DNA of 64,000 nt from an uncultured Butyrivibrio sp. (GCA_945928575.1 CAMENP010000008.1:62001-126000), one strand, 5' to 3'; numbered from the stretch's first letter, positions 9,016 through 18,444 are shown. Notes: a model not told the origin generated them from the letters alone. Numbers and translations are program-made.

Positions 9016-10368
9016 TTATTCTCCTATATTCTGTTCAATAATTTCGGCAAGTTTCTTTGCCTCTTTTTCAATGAGTTCCTGATCGTCGCCCTCTATCATT
9101 ACACGCACGAGTGGCTCCGTTCCCGAAGGTCTTATAAGAACTCTTCCGGCTCCTGCGAATCTGGCCTCAAGTTCTGCGACCGCATCCGCAACTACCTTAT
9201 TGTCCATATAATATTCTTTCTTGATATTTGAAACCCTGGCATTTACAAGAGCCTGCGGAAGCACACGCATTACCGATGCAAGTTCCGAAAGTTTCTTACC
9301 TGATTTAACGATAACCTCAAGAAGATGAAGAGCGCTTATAAGCCCGTCACCTGTGGTATTTTCGTCAAGGAAAATCACATGTCCCGACTGCTCGCCTCCG
9401 AGATTACATCCGTTGGCCAGCATATATTCAAGAACATATCTGTCCCCGACTTTGGTTCTCACTATGTTAATGCCCTCTTTTTCTCCCATTCTGAAAAATC
9501 CGAGGTTACTCATAACCGTTGCAACAACCGTATCTTTCTTAAGTCTGCCCTGATTACGCATATATAATCCGCAGATTGCCATTATCTGATCGCCGTCAAC
9601 CATATTGCCTTTCTCATCCACTGCAAGCATTCTGTCCGCATCACCGTCGAAAGCAATTCCCAGGTCGGCGCCTTCTTCAACCACGCGTTTCTTAAGTTCT
9701 TCCATATGGGTCGATCCGCATGCAAGGTTTATGTTGACACCGTCCGGATGATTGTGTATCACAACCGGCTTTGCGCCAAGATTCTCAAGCGTCTTCGGTG
9801 CTGTATAATATGATGCACCCTCCGCCGTATCAACGACAATCTTAAGACCGGACAGATCCAGGTCGATCAATGATCCGGCAAATTTGACATAATCATCTTT
9901 TGCATCATATCTGTATGTAATATGTCCAACTTCGCCTCCGACAGGCATCGGAAGTTCCGCCGAATTCATTCTCATTACTTCCTCAATCTCATCCTCGAGA
10001 AGATCCGAAAGCTTATATCCGTCACCGTTAAAAAACTTGATTCCGTTATATTCAGCCGGATTATGTGATGCTGAGATCACAACGCCCGCATCATATCCGT
10101 AATGCCTTGTCAGATAGGCTATCGCCGGTGTAGGAACAACTCCCACATAAACTGCATCAGCGCCGACAGAGCAAATTCCCGCCATAAGTGCGTTTGCAAG
10201 CATTTCTCCTGATATTCTTGTATCTCCGCCGACCAATATTGTCGGTTTATGTGCTTTTTCCTTAGTGAGCACATATGCTCCCGCTTTACCGAGATTCATT
10301 GCCAGCTCAACTGTGAGCTCTTTATTGGCAACGCCCCTTACTCCGTCTGTTCCAAATATTCTGGCCAT
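9016..10368 (-). CDS. glmM: Phosphoglucosamine mutase
   Basis: The 450-residue enzyme converts glucosamine-6-phosphate to glucosamine-1-phosphate for UDP-GlcNAc and peptidoglycan. Key sites are visible: FGTDGVRG near the N-terminus, the phosphoserine loop VISASHNPAEYNG near residue 98, the metal-binding DGDADR near 242, GGEQSGH near 320 and the phosphate-binding RPSGTEPLVR near 410. It follows cdaR by 27 bp, in the widely conserved cdaA-cdaR-glmM order. In other Firmicutes GlmM binds and inhibits CdaA, which ties c-di-AMP to wall precursor supply. Confidence 0.97.
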   Translation of the reverse strand: MARIFGTDGVRGVANKELTVELAMNLGKAGAYVLTKEKAHKPTILVGGDTRISGEMLANALMAGICSVGADAVYVGVVPTPAIAYLTRHYGYDAGVVISASHNPAEYNGIKFFNGDGYKLSDLLEDEIEEVMRMNSAELPMPVGGEVGHITYRYDAKDDYVKFAGSLIDLDLSGLKIVVDTAEGASYYTAPKTLENLGAKPVVIHNHPDGVNINLACGSTHMEELKKRVVEEGADLGIAFDGDADRMLAVDEKGNMVDGDQIMAICGLYMRNQGRLKKDTVVATVMSNLGFFRMGEKEGINIVRTKVGDRYVLEYMLANGCNLGGEQSGHVIFLDENTTGDGLISALHLLEVIVKSGKKLSELASVMRVLPQALVNARVSNIKKEYYMDNKVVADAVAELEARFAGAGRVLIRPSGTEPLVRVMIEGDDQELIEKEAKKLAEIIEQNIGE

Positions 10369-10395
10369 AATTATTCTCCATTTTATTGTTATATA

Positions 10396-11736
10396 TTATT
10401 CAGTCGTATCAGATTCCGTCTCCGCTTCGGTAGTCTCCTCCGGCTTCGTCGGATTATCCGGAAGCGTCATATCCGTAACGATCACTTTCACGTAATATGA
10501 ACCTGATATGCTGTAATCATCGCTCTGGTTAAGATTAACCCTGACAGTATAACTGCCTTCTCCCTTGCCGCTCATATCAATATGCGCACCAAGGTCATCT
10601 GCCGTGAGTGTTCCTATGTCATCCTCACTGCCGTTTACTGTTACATTAAGGTACCCCGCACCATTATCGGCAAGTACCTGATATCTGTAATCGGACTCCG
10701 TTCCGCTGAGCGTAATCTGCGACATCGGAATCTGTATTGTCCTCTCTGATATTTTCTCTATAGTCACATCCACCGTAAGATTACTTTCGGATGATACTAT
10801 TTTACATCCGTTTGGCAGATATGTCTTAAGTGCTATATCGAAATGTCTGTCATCGTCCGCATTATCTATATCTATAATGCCGGCAGGAATATCAATTGAA
10901 GTTATCTTATCGAGAACATCCTTTGATGCTGCAAGTTTTACGTTTTTCATATTGACTTTCTCGTCAACTATATGATATCCTTCAGCAACCTCTCCGGAAA
11001 GTGCATAATTAATATCAACAACTTTCGTAGGCAATATTTCGATCTGGATCGAAGCGCTGCTGCGGCTTAACTCCAGCTTATCCGAGCTTATTTCCACTCC
11101 GTTTTCATCATAAAATACCGGCGTAACCGAATCATTAATTGTTGCGGTCATGCTTGACACGCTGTAATTGAGTCTTGCCGTGGATATACGGCTTACCGTA
11201 CTCTCAGCGCCGGTAACATTGATGGTTGTCGGTGATATACTGTAATCTCCGATAACATATCCGTCTGCGGGACTGCCTGTTATATTCAGTTCCAGCGGAA
11301 CCTCTTTATCTACTTTATTATCTATTGCCAGCTGTACATATTCTGTTCTCAGGCTGACTATATCCACCGTGTTCTCCATGCCTTCCTTGGTGCATCTTAC
11401 ATAAATCTGCGCCCTGTCAGCGTCCGGAGTACGTTCACTCAGATCCGCATATGCGTAAAAATCAGTCGGTTTAAGTTCATCAACGATTGTCTGCGGTGCT
11501 TTAACAACTATGGAAATACTCGCACCCGATTCAATCTGATATATATATCCCTTACTGGTGAGTGTATCTCCGTTGATCATATTAACCGTTATGCCCGATA
11601 TCGTCTTGCGCTGCGACGGATTATCAACATTAACTATCACGATCCAGCTCACAATGGCAATTACAATGGCAAGTATCTTCAATCCGAAATTATGGAGAAT
11701 AAGTTCTTTTATCTTGATTTCTTTAAAGCTTTTCAT
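10396..11736 (-). CDS. cdaR: CdaA regulatory protein, YbbR repeats
   Basis: This 446-residue protein has a single N-terminal membrane span (about residues 18-38) and an extracellular part made of four YbbR-type repeats, each starting near a phrase such as VPLELNITGSPADGYVIGDY or VDINYALSGEVAEGYHI. The C-terminus is a short Thr/Glu-rich tail (PEETTEAETESDTTE). Its ATG overlaps the cdaA stop by 4 bp, so translation is coupled. CdaR proteins bind CdaA in the membrane and modulate its cyclase activity. Confidence 0.93.
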   Translation of the reverse strand: MKSFKEIKIKELILHNFGLKILAIVIAIVSWIVIVNVDNPSQRKTISGITVNMINGDTLTSKGYIYQIESGASISIVVKAPQTIVDELKPTDFYAYADLSERTPDADRAQIYVRCTKEGMENTVDIVSLRTEYVQLAIDNKVDKEVPLELNITGSPADGYVIGDYSISPTTINVTGAESTVSRISTARLNYSVSSMTATINDSVTPVFYDENGVEISSDKLELSRSSASIQIEILPTKVVDINYALSGEVAEGYHIVDEKVNMKNVKLAASKDVLDKITSIDIPAGIIDIDNADDDRHFDIALKTYLPNGCKIVSSESNLTVDVTIEKISERTIQIPMSQITLSGTESDYRYQVLADNGAGYLNVTVNGSEDDIGTLTADDLGAHIDMSGKGEGSYTVRVNLNQSDDYSISGSYYVKVIVTDMTLPDNPTKPEETTEAETESDTTE

Positions 11737-12602
11737 TTCTTACTTCCCCCTTTTCTCCAGAGTTTATACCTCGTTACATCAATCGTCTTCTTCTGAAGGA
11801 ATGTAAGCTTACTCTTAAGATAATCCGCATCGATATTTCTGAAAAGTTCTCCCGCTATGGCAATTGACACGCCTCCGGTCTCTTCCGACACAACAAGTGT
11901 CATTGTATCCGTTACTTCAGAAATACCGAGTGCCGCCCTGTGTCTCGTTCCGAGTTCCTTGCTTATGGACATATTGTCGGAAAGCGGCAGATAACACGTT
12001 GCTGCCACAATGCGATCGCCGCGGATGATAACCGCGCCGTCATGCAACGGTGTATTATGTTCAAAAATATTGATCAGGAGCTGGCTTGAAATAACTGCAT
12101 CAATAGGAATACCCGTCTTCTCATAATCAGTCAGAAGAATCTCCTGTTCGATAACGATAAGCGCTCCTGTCTTGGTCTTGGAAAGTTCAAAGCATGTCTT
12201 GACAAGCTCATTTACGGTCTTGTCGCTGAATCGTTCACCCTTATCTTTTTTCTCAGCAAACGGAAGTATCTTGGAGAAAAATCTTTTCTGTCCAAGCTGT
12301 TCAAGCGCTTTTCTGAGTTCCGGCTGGAATATGACAACCAGTGCTATTATTGCAAAGTTGATTATTTTACCGCCGAGCCACAGTATCGTCGTAAAATTGA
12401 ATATATAAGCCAACAACCAGAAAATAAGCAGTACAATAATACCCTTAAGCAGGGTAAATGCCCTTGTAGTCTTAACCCATGCTATAAATTCATAGATAAG
12501 CACCGCAAGTATGATTATCTCAAACACATTAGAGACATGCAGAGATTTCGGTATATAAAAATTAGAAAGATATTCATCAAAAAAATTCTTTATTGACTGC
12601 AT
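11733..12602 (-). CDS. cdaA: Diadenylate cyclase CdaA
   Basis: The 289-residue product makes cyclic di-AMP from two ATP. It has three N-terminal membrane spans (to about residue 100) and a cytoplasmic DisA_N cyclase domain with the two active-site motifs: LHDGAVII (DGA) near residue 190 and GTRHRAALG (RHR) near residue 222. Length and layout match CdaA of other Firmicutes. It is followed by cdaR (4-bp overlap) and glmM, and preceded by three membrane or surface genes on the same strand (33-bp gap). Confidence 0.97.
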   Translation of the reverse strand: MQSIKNFFDEYLSNFYIPKSLHVSNVFEIIILAVLIYEFIAWVKTTRAFTLLKGIIVLLIFWLLAYIFNFTTILWLGGKIINFAIIALVVIFQPELRKALEQLGQKRFFSKILPFAEKKDKGERFSDKTVNELVKTCFELSKTKTGALIVIEQEILLTDYEKTGIPIDAVISSQLLINIFEHNTPLHDGAVIIRGDRIVAATCYLPLSDNMSISKELGTRHRAALGISEVTDTMTLVVSEETGGVSIAIAGELFRNIDADYLKSKLTFLQKKTIDVTRYKLWRKGGSKK

Positions 12603-12635
12603 AACAATCGCCTTTCCTCACATTAACCGGCTGTT

Positions 12636-13622
12636 CTATTCATCATCTTCGTCTATTTCATAACTTTCGGTGTGTATCGCACCTCGGTTATCTTTACTTG
12701 AATTAAATTTCTTGATTGTGACATTCTTTCTGGCAACCGACATTTTCGGAACCGCTTTGACATAATAGTAATAATCGTCATCCTCAAACTGGACATATTC
12801 CGTTGCCGTGTAATCAACACTCATGATAAAGAAATTAATCACCAGTCCGACGATTATGGCTGCTATATGTCCGGCAATCATTCCAATTATGCTGAAATTA
12901 ACAGAAAGAACCGCAAATGCAATTATCTGTATGAGCGCATCGGTAACGCATCCCGCAATAACCGCAATTATCGCTGAATAATTCACCGACAGTCTCTTTA
13001 TAAAATATATCATCGTAATGACCACGGCAAACGATACCACGATCGTCACAAGTTCTTTGTTGGTCAGTATATTGTTGAAAATAAAATTAATATTCTGCAA
13101 TGCATTATTAACGTCGAGCGTAGATATCGCCGTTGAATAATCCGCAGCAAACGTAATTATATAATATATGAAAACTCCCGAAACGGCCGGAACAATTCCG
13201 GTCATTCCGACGGTGAGAGCTGCGACAACAGGTACAACATACGGAAGCTTCAGGAAAAACAAAATCGGCGTCAATATCATAATGAAACCGGTCTTAGGCG
13301 CAAACCTGAAATACAGAAGATAAATAACTATCATCACTCCAAGTGCTATAAGTGCAAGTTCCAATGACAATGTAAACAGATTAACTATCATGTAAATCGT
13401 CACAACAACCACAATAACATTAACCGGCAGAAATGCACATATTATCGACAACGCGATGCATATAAGCGGATTGGATATTATTCCGCTGCCACCTATTTTA
13501 CGCGACATTGCGAACATTGACAGAAAAGCAAGCACAAAATTACATATATGTCTGATATATATTCCGCCCTTTGCATAAAAGGCTTTAAGTTTCTCTTTAA
13601 ATTCAAGAAGTCCCGTGAGCAT
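12636..13622 (-). CDS. Multi-spanning membrane protein of unknown function upstream of cdaA
   Basis: I do not recognise a named family. The 328-residue protein has about eight to ten hydrophobic segments between residues 20 and 265, many Ile/Val-rich, then a hydrophilic tail of about 60 residues with an acidic-tyrosine patch (FEDDDYYYYVKAVPK) and a C-terminal EIDEDDE. There is no signal peptide. It overlaps the preceding small membrane gene by 1 bp and ends 33 bp before cdaA, so it is very likely co-expressed with the c-di-AMP synthase. A transport or membrane-scaffold role is possible but not shown. Confidence 0.75.
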   Translation of the reverse strand: MLTGLLEFKEKLKAFYAKGGIYIRHICNFVLAFLSMFAMSRKIGGSGIISNPLICIALSIICAFLPVNVIVVVVTIYMIVNLFTLSLELALIALGVMIVIYLLYFRFAPKTGFIMILTPILFFLKLPYVVPVVAALTVGMTGIVPAVSGVFIYYIITFAADYSTAISTLDVNNALQNINFIFNNILTNKELVTIVVSFAVVITMIYFIKRLSVNYSAIIAVIAGCVTDALIQIIAFAVLSVNFSIIGMIAGHIAAIIVGLVINFFIMSVDYTATEYVQFEDDDYYYYVKAVPKMSVARKNVTIKKFNSSKDNRGAIHTESYEIDEDDE

Positions 13623-14035
13623 CAGTCAATTCCTCCCTTGCGCTTTCTTTCCGCTTTATTCATAAGATATATTTTATGAAGCCTGTTTCTGTAAATACGG
13701 ATGCCGTTCTCCGATTCCACATACCTGTACGAATATATAAAATACGCTATTATCATAAAAACCGTCATCATTGCCGCATATATCATTATCAGCATAACTG
13801 TAAGAACCGTATAATTCATCTTGGTAAGATTATTTATTATAAATTCAAAATTACATGACATAACGAGCATAAGAATTATAACATATGCCACTGTTACCGC
13901 TATCGCTGTGGTCCACATATGAAGTCCGACGTAATCCGATTTATAATATTTGGCCTTGTTAATGTCATTGGAACACTCATGTTTCTCATACATGGCAGTT
14001 CTGGTCATAAGTCTGACCTTACGCTTGTTAATCAT
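13622..14035 (-). CDS. Small two-span membrane protein of unknown function
   Basis: The 137-residue protein has two hydrophobic segments (about residues 42-65 and 75-100) flanked by basic and polar ends, including a very basic C-terminus (NKAERKRKGGID). I see no known domain. The ribosome site GGAGG lies just before the ATG at 14035, and the stop overlaps the start of the larger membrane gene by 1 bp. The tight coupling suggests that the two proteins work together, beside cdaA. Confidence 0.7.
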   Translation of the reverse strand: MINKRKVRLMTRTAMYEKHECSNDINKAKYYKSDYVGLHMWTTAIAVTVAYVIILMLVMSCNFEFIINNLTKMNYTVLTVMLIMIYAAMMTVFMIIAYFIYSYRYVESENGIRIYRNRLHKIYLMNKAERKRKGGID

Positions 14036-14051
14036 TACGTTCCTCCGTTAA

Positions 14052-15059
14052 TTAATAATATATTATAAGCTGCATATGACCGCCGTTAACCGGTGCCACA
14101 ATTCTTACCTTTACACCGTCGGCACTGAATGTTTCATCTTCAGATGCACTTATGAATCTTGCAAAAACATCTTCATACGAATTCGGAATTACCGATTGGA
14201 CAACCTGTTTAAAAGCATTATCCATTGCCGTTGTTCTGGTCATAACATATATCTGCGTCATGTTCTCCTGGACAATCACTTCTCCGAGGTAATTTCCGTC
14301 TTCACGATATATGTAAGTATTATCAAGATATGTCTGGAATCCGGAATTCTTTACAGCCTCGCTTATCGTGGCATAAGTCTTTGCGGCTTCCGATTCCTTA
14401 ATGCTGTCTCTGTCTGTCTTATCCTGTGACGGCTTGTTATTATCCGGAGTGCCGCCGTTATTATCAGGCTTGGCATTATTGCCGGATGTCTGCTCTGTTC
14501 CATCTGGATTCTTGTCATTTCCGGATGTTGCCGGTTCTCCGTCTGCATTGCCGTCATCCGTCTGTGCTTCCCTCACAACTATCACCTTATTATCCTTGAC
14601 ATCATATACGGGCAGATCGTCCGAAATTCCTTCATTATCCCGATTAATGCCCCTGATAACAACCGAGTCTGCCAGCACATCATATGTCGCCGTTATCGCT
14701 GCCGCGCCGGTTCCGACGACCTTGATATGTCCCTTACCGTCAACAGTGACAACATCTTCATCCGATGATGTCCAGATAACTTTGGATGCATATTCCTCCG
14801 GCTCGGAAGTGCATTTGAGGTCCAGTTCACTTCCGACGTACATATTGCAATCCTCAAGTTCAACTTTTACAAACTGTCCTTTCGGTACCACCTCGTTATA
14901 ATCAACAGTCTCCTGCGGTCCGCTATTATTATGATGTTTCATACCGGCTCTGATACAAACAAAAACAATAAGTCCTATTATCAAAACAAGTACTCCGGCA
15001 GCCATTGCAACCCTGCCCTTGCGTATACGGTATTTCTTTCTGCCCTTTGATGTACTCAT
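14052..15059 (-). CDS. Membrane-anchored Ig-like (BIG2) domain protein
   Basis: The 335-residue product has a basic cytoplasmic start, one membrane span (about residues 18-38) and an extracellular region. Residues 63-135 look like a bacterial Ig-like group 2 domain (VIWTSSDEDVVTVDGKGHIK, then GTGAAAITATYD). A low-complexity Asn/Pro/Asp/Gly linker follows (about 165-220), then a C-terminal domain of about 110 residues with no family I can name. It is the first gene in the unit leading to cdaA, 16 bp before the small membrane gene. Anchoring with an Ig fold suggests a wall-facing role. Confidence 0.75.
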   Translation of the reverse strand: MSTSKGRKKYRIRKGRVAMAAGVLVLIIGLIVFVCIRAGMKHHNNSGPQETVDYNEVVPKGQFVKVELEDCNMYVGSELDLKCTSEPEEYASKVIWTSSDEDVVTVDGKGHIKVVGTGAAAITATYDVLADSVVIRGINRDNEGISDDLPVYDVKDNKVIVVREAQTDDGNADGEPATSGNDKNPDGTEQTSGNNAKPDNNGGTPDNNKPSQDKTDRDSIKESEAAKTYATISEAVKNSGFQTYLDNTYIYREDGNYLGEVIVQENMTQIYVMTRTTAMDNAFKQVVQSVIPNSYEDVFARFISASEDETFSADGVKVRIVAPVNGGHMQLIIYY

Positions 15060-15132
15060 ATGGCACCTCTTTACACTTATCGCATTATTATAATTATCTT
15101 ATCATTATTTGTCGTGTCCGTAAAGATAGAAT

Positions 15133-15161
15133 TTGAATTATAAAGTTCACAGTGTTAGAAT
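15133..15161 (+). promoter_or_regulatory. Promoter of the cupin gene
   Basis: TTGAAT and TAGAAT are separated by 17 bp, and a GGAGG ribosome site sits just before the ATG at 15207. No other gene shares it. Confidence 0.55.
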
Positions 15162-15206
15162 ATTTTTAATATTTTTTACTAAAACTATTATTCGGAGGAT
15201 TGTATT

Positions 15207-15530
15207 ATGTACAAAAATATTGACAAAAAGACGAAACTTGAATTAAAAAATCTCGTTGACTATCAGGATGGACAGGTAGTAAGCAAAACCCTTGTCCAGA
15301 ATAATTATGTAAGTATGACTATTTTCTCTTTTGATAAAGGCGAAGAAATCTCAACCCATGCCGCCGGCGGCGATGCAATGGTCACTGTCCTTGAAGGAAC
15401 CGGCCGTTTCACAGTAGGTGGGGATGTATTTATACTGAATGCCGGTGAGACATTAATTATGCCTAAGGATATTCCGCATGCCGTATATGGTGAGGAAAAA
15501 TTCAAAATGCAGCTCGTGGTATCTTTCTGA
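15207..15530 (+). CDS. Small single-domain cupin protein
   Basis: The 107-residue protein is one cupin barrel. Motif 1 is seen as STHAAGGDAMVTVLEGTGRF and motif 2 as GETLIMPKDIPHAVYG. The metal site is lean: histidines are visible only in STHAA and PHAVY, so it may bind metal weakly or act as a ligand-binding protein. It is a single-gene unit with its own promoter and a strong terminator. The substrate cannot be read from the sequence. Confidence 0.85.
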   Translation: MYKNIDKKTKLELKNLVDYQDGQVVSKTLVQNNYVSMTIFSFDKGEEISTHAAGGDAMVTVLEGTGRFTVGGDVFILNAGETLIMPKDIPHAVYGEEKFKMQLVVSF

Positions 15531-15550
15531 TATTCCGCAAGAATCAACAA

Positions 15551-15579
15551 ACCCCCGCGGTGTTTAATTCCGCGGGGGT
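15551..15579. terminator. Bidirectional terminator between the cupin and thrH
   Basis: A perfect 10-bp stem (ACCCCCGCGG / CCGCGGGGGT) with a 9-base loop lies between the convergent cupin and ThrH genes. Both sides are A/T-rich (AATTTTAT on the right), so it can serve both. Confidence 0.8.
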
Positions 15580-15601
15580 AATTTTATCCGGTTATTTCCG
15601 T

Positions 15602-16204
15602 TTATACCATTGCTTTCTTAATGGCTGCAAGAAGCTCATCATAAGTCTCATATGCAGGAAGGTCAGGGTTATCTGCCTTGATCTGATCCGTGCTCTTGAA
15701 TAAGAATCCTGCTTTGCTGGCTCTTATCATGCCAAGATCGTTATGGCTGTCACCGCTTGCAATCGTATCATATCCGATTGACTGAAGTGCTTTAACCGTT
15801 GTAAGCTTTGACTGTTCGCAACGCATCTTGAATCCGGTAATTTCACCGTCAGGAGCAACCTCAAGCGAATTACAGAAAATTGTCGGCCAGCCAAGTTTCT
15901 TCATAAGAGGACTTGCAAACTGCGTAAATGTATCGCTGATGATAATTACCTGGCATATTGAACGAAGCTCGTCCAAGAACTCCTTGGCACCCGGCATCGG
16001 ATCGATTTTGGCAATCGTGTTCTGGATTTCTTTAAGTCCGAGTCCGTGCTCCTTAAGTATTCCGAGTCTCCATTTCATAAGCTTATCGTAATCCGGTTCA
16101 TCCCTTGTCGTCCTCTTAAGCTCCGGAATTTTGCTCTCCTTTGCGAAAGCAATCCAGATTTCCGGTACAAGAACTCCTTCGAGATCCAAACAAGTAATAT
16201 ACAT
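15602..16204 (-). CDS. thrH: ThrH-type phosphoserine/homoserine phosphatase-phosphotransferase
   Basis: The 200-residue HAD-superfamily protein fits ThrH, which removes phosphate from phosphoserine and can transfer it to homoserine. The HAD motif I is CLDLEGVLVPEIW (DxE nucleophile variant typical of ThrH), motif II is IIISDTF, a conserved Lys lies in QSKLTTVKAL, and motif III/IV is ASGDSHNDLGMI. I chose the ATG at 16204, 8 nt after AGGAGG; a GTG at 16207 is possible but too close. It is a single gene between a terminator and the CheX-like gene. Confidence 0.9.
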   Translation of the reverse strand: MYITCLDLEGVLVPEIWIAFAKESKIPELKRTTRDEPDYDKLMKWRLGILKEHGLGLKEIQNTIAKIDPMPGAKEFLDELRSICQVIIISDTFTQFASPLMKKLGWPTIFCNSLEVAPDGEITGFKMRCEQSKLTTVKALQSIGYDTIASGDSHNDLGMIRASKAGFLFKSTDQIKADNPDLPAYETYDELLAAIKKAMV

Positions 16205-16248
16205 CACGTTATCCTCCTAAATTCTGTGTGTAATACCGCAGTCAGATT

Positions 16249-17553
16249 TTACTGCAGTTTGTCAAAATTCTTTAATACATCTTCCTTATCGAATGGTTTC
16301 ATAATGAATGCCTTGGCTCCAAGTTTAAGAGCTTCCACAACCTTCTGTTTCTGTCCGGCTGCCGTAATCATAAGTGCTTTGGCATTCTTATCATATTCCA
16401 TGATCTGTGCAAGAGCGCCTACTCCGTCAAGACGTGGCATTGTAATATCAAGAGTTACTATGTCAGGCTTAAGCTTCTTATATTCTTCAACAGCTTCTTC
16501 CCCGTCTGCCGCTTCGCCGACAACAGCATATCCGTTATCCTCAAGAAGTGCACGAAGCATTTTACGGATAAGCATGGAATCATCAACTATAAGCACGCCT
16601 GCTTTGGCCGAAGATGTATCAACATTGGACTGTGTCTTGCCGGTCATGACATGGTATTCATTATCGCCGAGATCAATATCGGAATCAATTGCAATGCACA
16701 TATTGAAATGCTTTCCGGCAACATATACAGGCATTATGTAAAATGTACCCTTCGCATGTCCGTCAACATATACAACAGGTGGTTCCATATCTATCTCAAC
16801 ACCCTTGTCACTGAGTTCGGAAGCAAAAAGGCCGTCATTCATATTGGCGAATTCGCATATGGCATCCATAGCCGCATCATCAAGCTTAACAAAATCATCA
16901 TCTGCAAAGCCTTTAGCAAGCTCAAGAATTCCCGATGTATCCTTATCTGCGGCAAATCCAAGATATACCTTATGGTCTCCGACAGTATGCTGTCCCATAA
17001 TATATGAATAATCAAAGCCATCTGCCTTATATGCCTTATCCATATAGAAATCGCTTGTAACGAAACGAACTATATTACGAAGCGCCAGTCCGGCAATTCC
17101 GGTCACATATTCAGGCGCATCATCAGGGACAAAATATTTGACCGAAGCTTCGATATCATCATTCTTAAGTGCCTTCATCTCTTCTGCGGCGAATCCCATC
17201 TCTGCTCCGAAACCCGTAAGATATTTATCAAGTTCCGATATATCAACATACTTCTTCTCTGTGAGGATCTGTATGAATTTCATTGCTGCATTTCCCTGCT
17301 TATCGAGGAGTTCCTTAAGCTGGGCACCCGTAAGATATCCCTGCTCAATGGCGATATCTCCGAATCTCTTATCCATCTGTGTCTGAAGATGATTAATCTC
17401 TTCTGCCTGCTTCTCTGTAAGAAGCTTCTCTGCAACCGCAATGGTGCCTAATTTAACCCTTGCCTGTGCCTGCTCGTTAAGAACTTCACGAAGCTGCACA
17501 TCCGTAAGCACCTTCTTATCTACAAGGTACTTTCCCAATAACTGACTGAACAT
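16249..17553 (-). CDS. CheX-like domain and response-regulator receiver fusion protein
   Basis: The 434-residue product has three parts. Residues 1-120 are helical and repeat a pattern of LGxxLVxxxxLTxxQLxEVLxxQ twice, like the N-terminal domain of type II secretion/pilus ATPases. Residues about 135-305 resemble a CheX-type phosphatase or phosphate-binding fold (ASVKYFVPD...YIMPVYVAGKHF). Residues about 318-434 are a receiver domain with the acidic pair VDDSM, phosphoacceptor LDITMP, MITAAG and KPF. The start at 17553 has an AAGGAG site 10 nt away; an upstream in-frame start has none. It probably controls its own or a partner's phosphorylation, possibly in chemotaxis. No histidine kinase is nearby. 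Confidence 0.8.
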   Translation of the reverse strand: MFSQLLGKYLVDKKVLTDVQLREVLNEQAQARVKLGTIAVAEKLLTEKQAEEINHLQTQMDKRFGDIAIEQGYLTGAQLKELLDKQGNAAMKFIQILTEKKYVDISELDKYLTGFGAEMGFAAEEMKALKNDDIEASVKYFVPDDAPEYVTGIAGLALRNIVRFVTSDFYMDKAYKADGFDYSYIMGQHTVGDHKVYLGFAADKDTSGILELAKGFADDDFVKLDDAAMDAICEFANMNDGLFASELSDKGVEIDMEPPVVYVDGHAKGTFYIMPVYVAGKHFNMCIAIDSDIDLGDNEYHVMTGKTQSNVDTSSAKAGVLIVDDSMLIRKMLRALLEDNGYAVVGEAADGEEAVEEYKKLKPDIVTLDITMPRLDGVGALAQIMEYDKNAKALMITAAGQKQKVVEALKLGAKAFIMKPFDKEDVLKNFDKLQ

Positions 17554-17611
17554 AACGTACACACTCCTTGCATTCCGCCCCATGCGGAAAAATATTTTCA
17601 ATTCATAAAAA

Positions 17612-17640
17612 ATTATAACATAAAGACCGCATTAATTCAA
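17612..17640 (-). promoter_or_regulatory. Promoter of the CheX/receiver gene
   Basis: On the minus strand TTGAAT and TATAAT are separated by exactly 17 bp. The spacer overlaps one arm of the trp-operon 3' hairpin. Confidence 0.6.
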
Positions 17641-17656
17641 CAAAAAATGCGGTCTT
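17623..17656 (-). terminator. Hairpin after trpA, probable trp operon terminator
   Basis: A 10-bp stem (AAGACCGCAT / ATGCGGTCTT) with a 14-base loop starts 14 bp after the trpA stop. The following sequence in the transcript is U-rich but interrupted (TATGTTATAATTTTTT), so termination may be partial. Confidence 0.6.
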
Positions 17657-17670
17657 CTGACAATATGCAA

Positions 17671-18444
17671 TTATCTCAATGCGTCTTTCATTTTCCTGAC
17701 ATATTCCGCAACATGGGCCGGGCTGTCACTGCCATATGTTCCGCAGATCTTTACTATTGCGGAACCGACAATTACGCCATCGGCATTCCTCGCCATCTGC
17801 GATGCCTGCTCAGGCGTTGATATTCCGAATCCCACAGCACACGGAATATCTTTATTGGCTTTTACAAGCGAAGTCATTTCGCCTATATCGGTTGTGATCT
17901 CTTTACGCACGCCGGTAACTCCGAGTGATGATACGCAATAAACGAATCCTTCAGCCTCTTTGGCGATCATCGCAATACGCTCATGTGACGTCGGTGCGAT
18001 AAGAGATATCATATCCATGCCGTGTTTTCTGAACGTCGGGGCAAACTCTTCTTTTTCTTCATACGGGACATCCGGAAGAATTATTCCGTCCATTCCGGCT
18101 TCCGATGCATTCGCGGCGAATCTTTCGGTTCCGTACGAAAAAACAACATTGGCATATGTCATAAATACCAGCGGTACTTTGACAACTTTGCGCACTCTCT
18201 TAACCATCTCAAACACTTTGTCGGTTGTTACTCCGCCCGAAAGCGCACGGATATTGGCCGCCTGTATAACCGGGCCCTCCGCTGTAGGATCCGAAAAAGG
18301 TATTCCCAGCTCAATAAGATCCGCACCTGCTTTTTCCATTTCGATTATGATCTGCTCGGTGACCTCCAATGACGGGTCTCCGCATGTGATAAAAGGTATG
18401 AATGCTTTGCCGTGTGCAAAAGCTTCTTTAATTCTGTTATTCAT
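17671..18444 (-). CDS. trpA: Tryptophan synthase alpha chain
   Basis: The 257-residue TIM barrel splits indole-3-glycerol phosphate into indole and glyceraldehyde-3-phosphate. The signature [19 protein letters not shown] is at about residues 41-59, with the catalytic Glu and Asp in ELG and FSDP; GFGIST and VGSAIV near the end bind phosphate. It overlaps the trpB end by 8 bp and is the last gene of the trp operon. Confidence 0.97.
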   Translation of the reverse strand: MNNRIKEAFAHGKAFIPFITCGDPSLEVTEQIIIEMEKAGADLIELGIPFSDPTAEGPVIQAANIRALSGGVTTDKVFEMVKRVRKVVKVPLVFMTYANVVFSYGTERFAANASEAGMDGIILPDVPYEEKEEFAPTFRKHGMDMISLIAPTSHERIAMIAKEAEGFVYCVSSLGVTGVRKEITTDIGEMTSLVKANKDIPCAVGFGISTPEQASQMARNADGVIVGSAIVKICGTYGSDSPAHVAEYVRKMKDALR

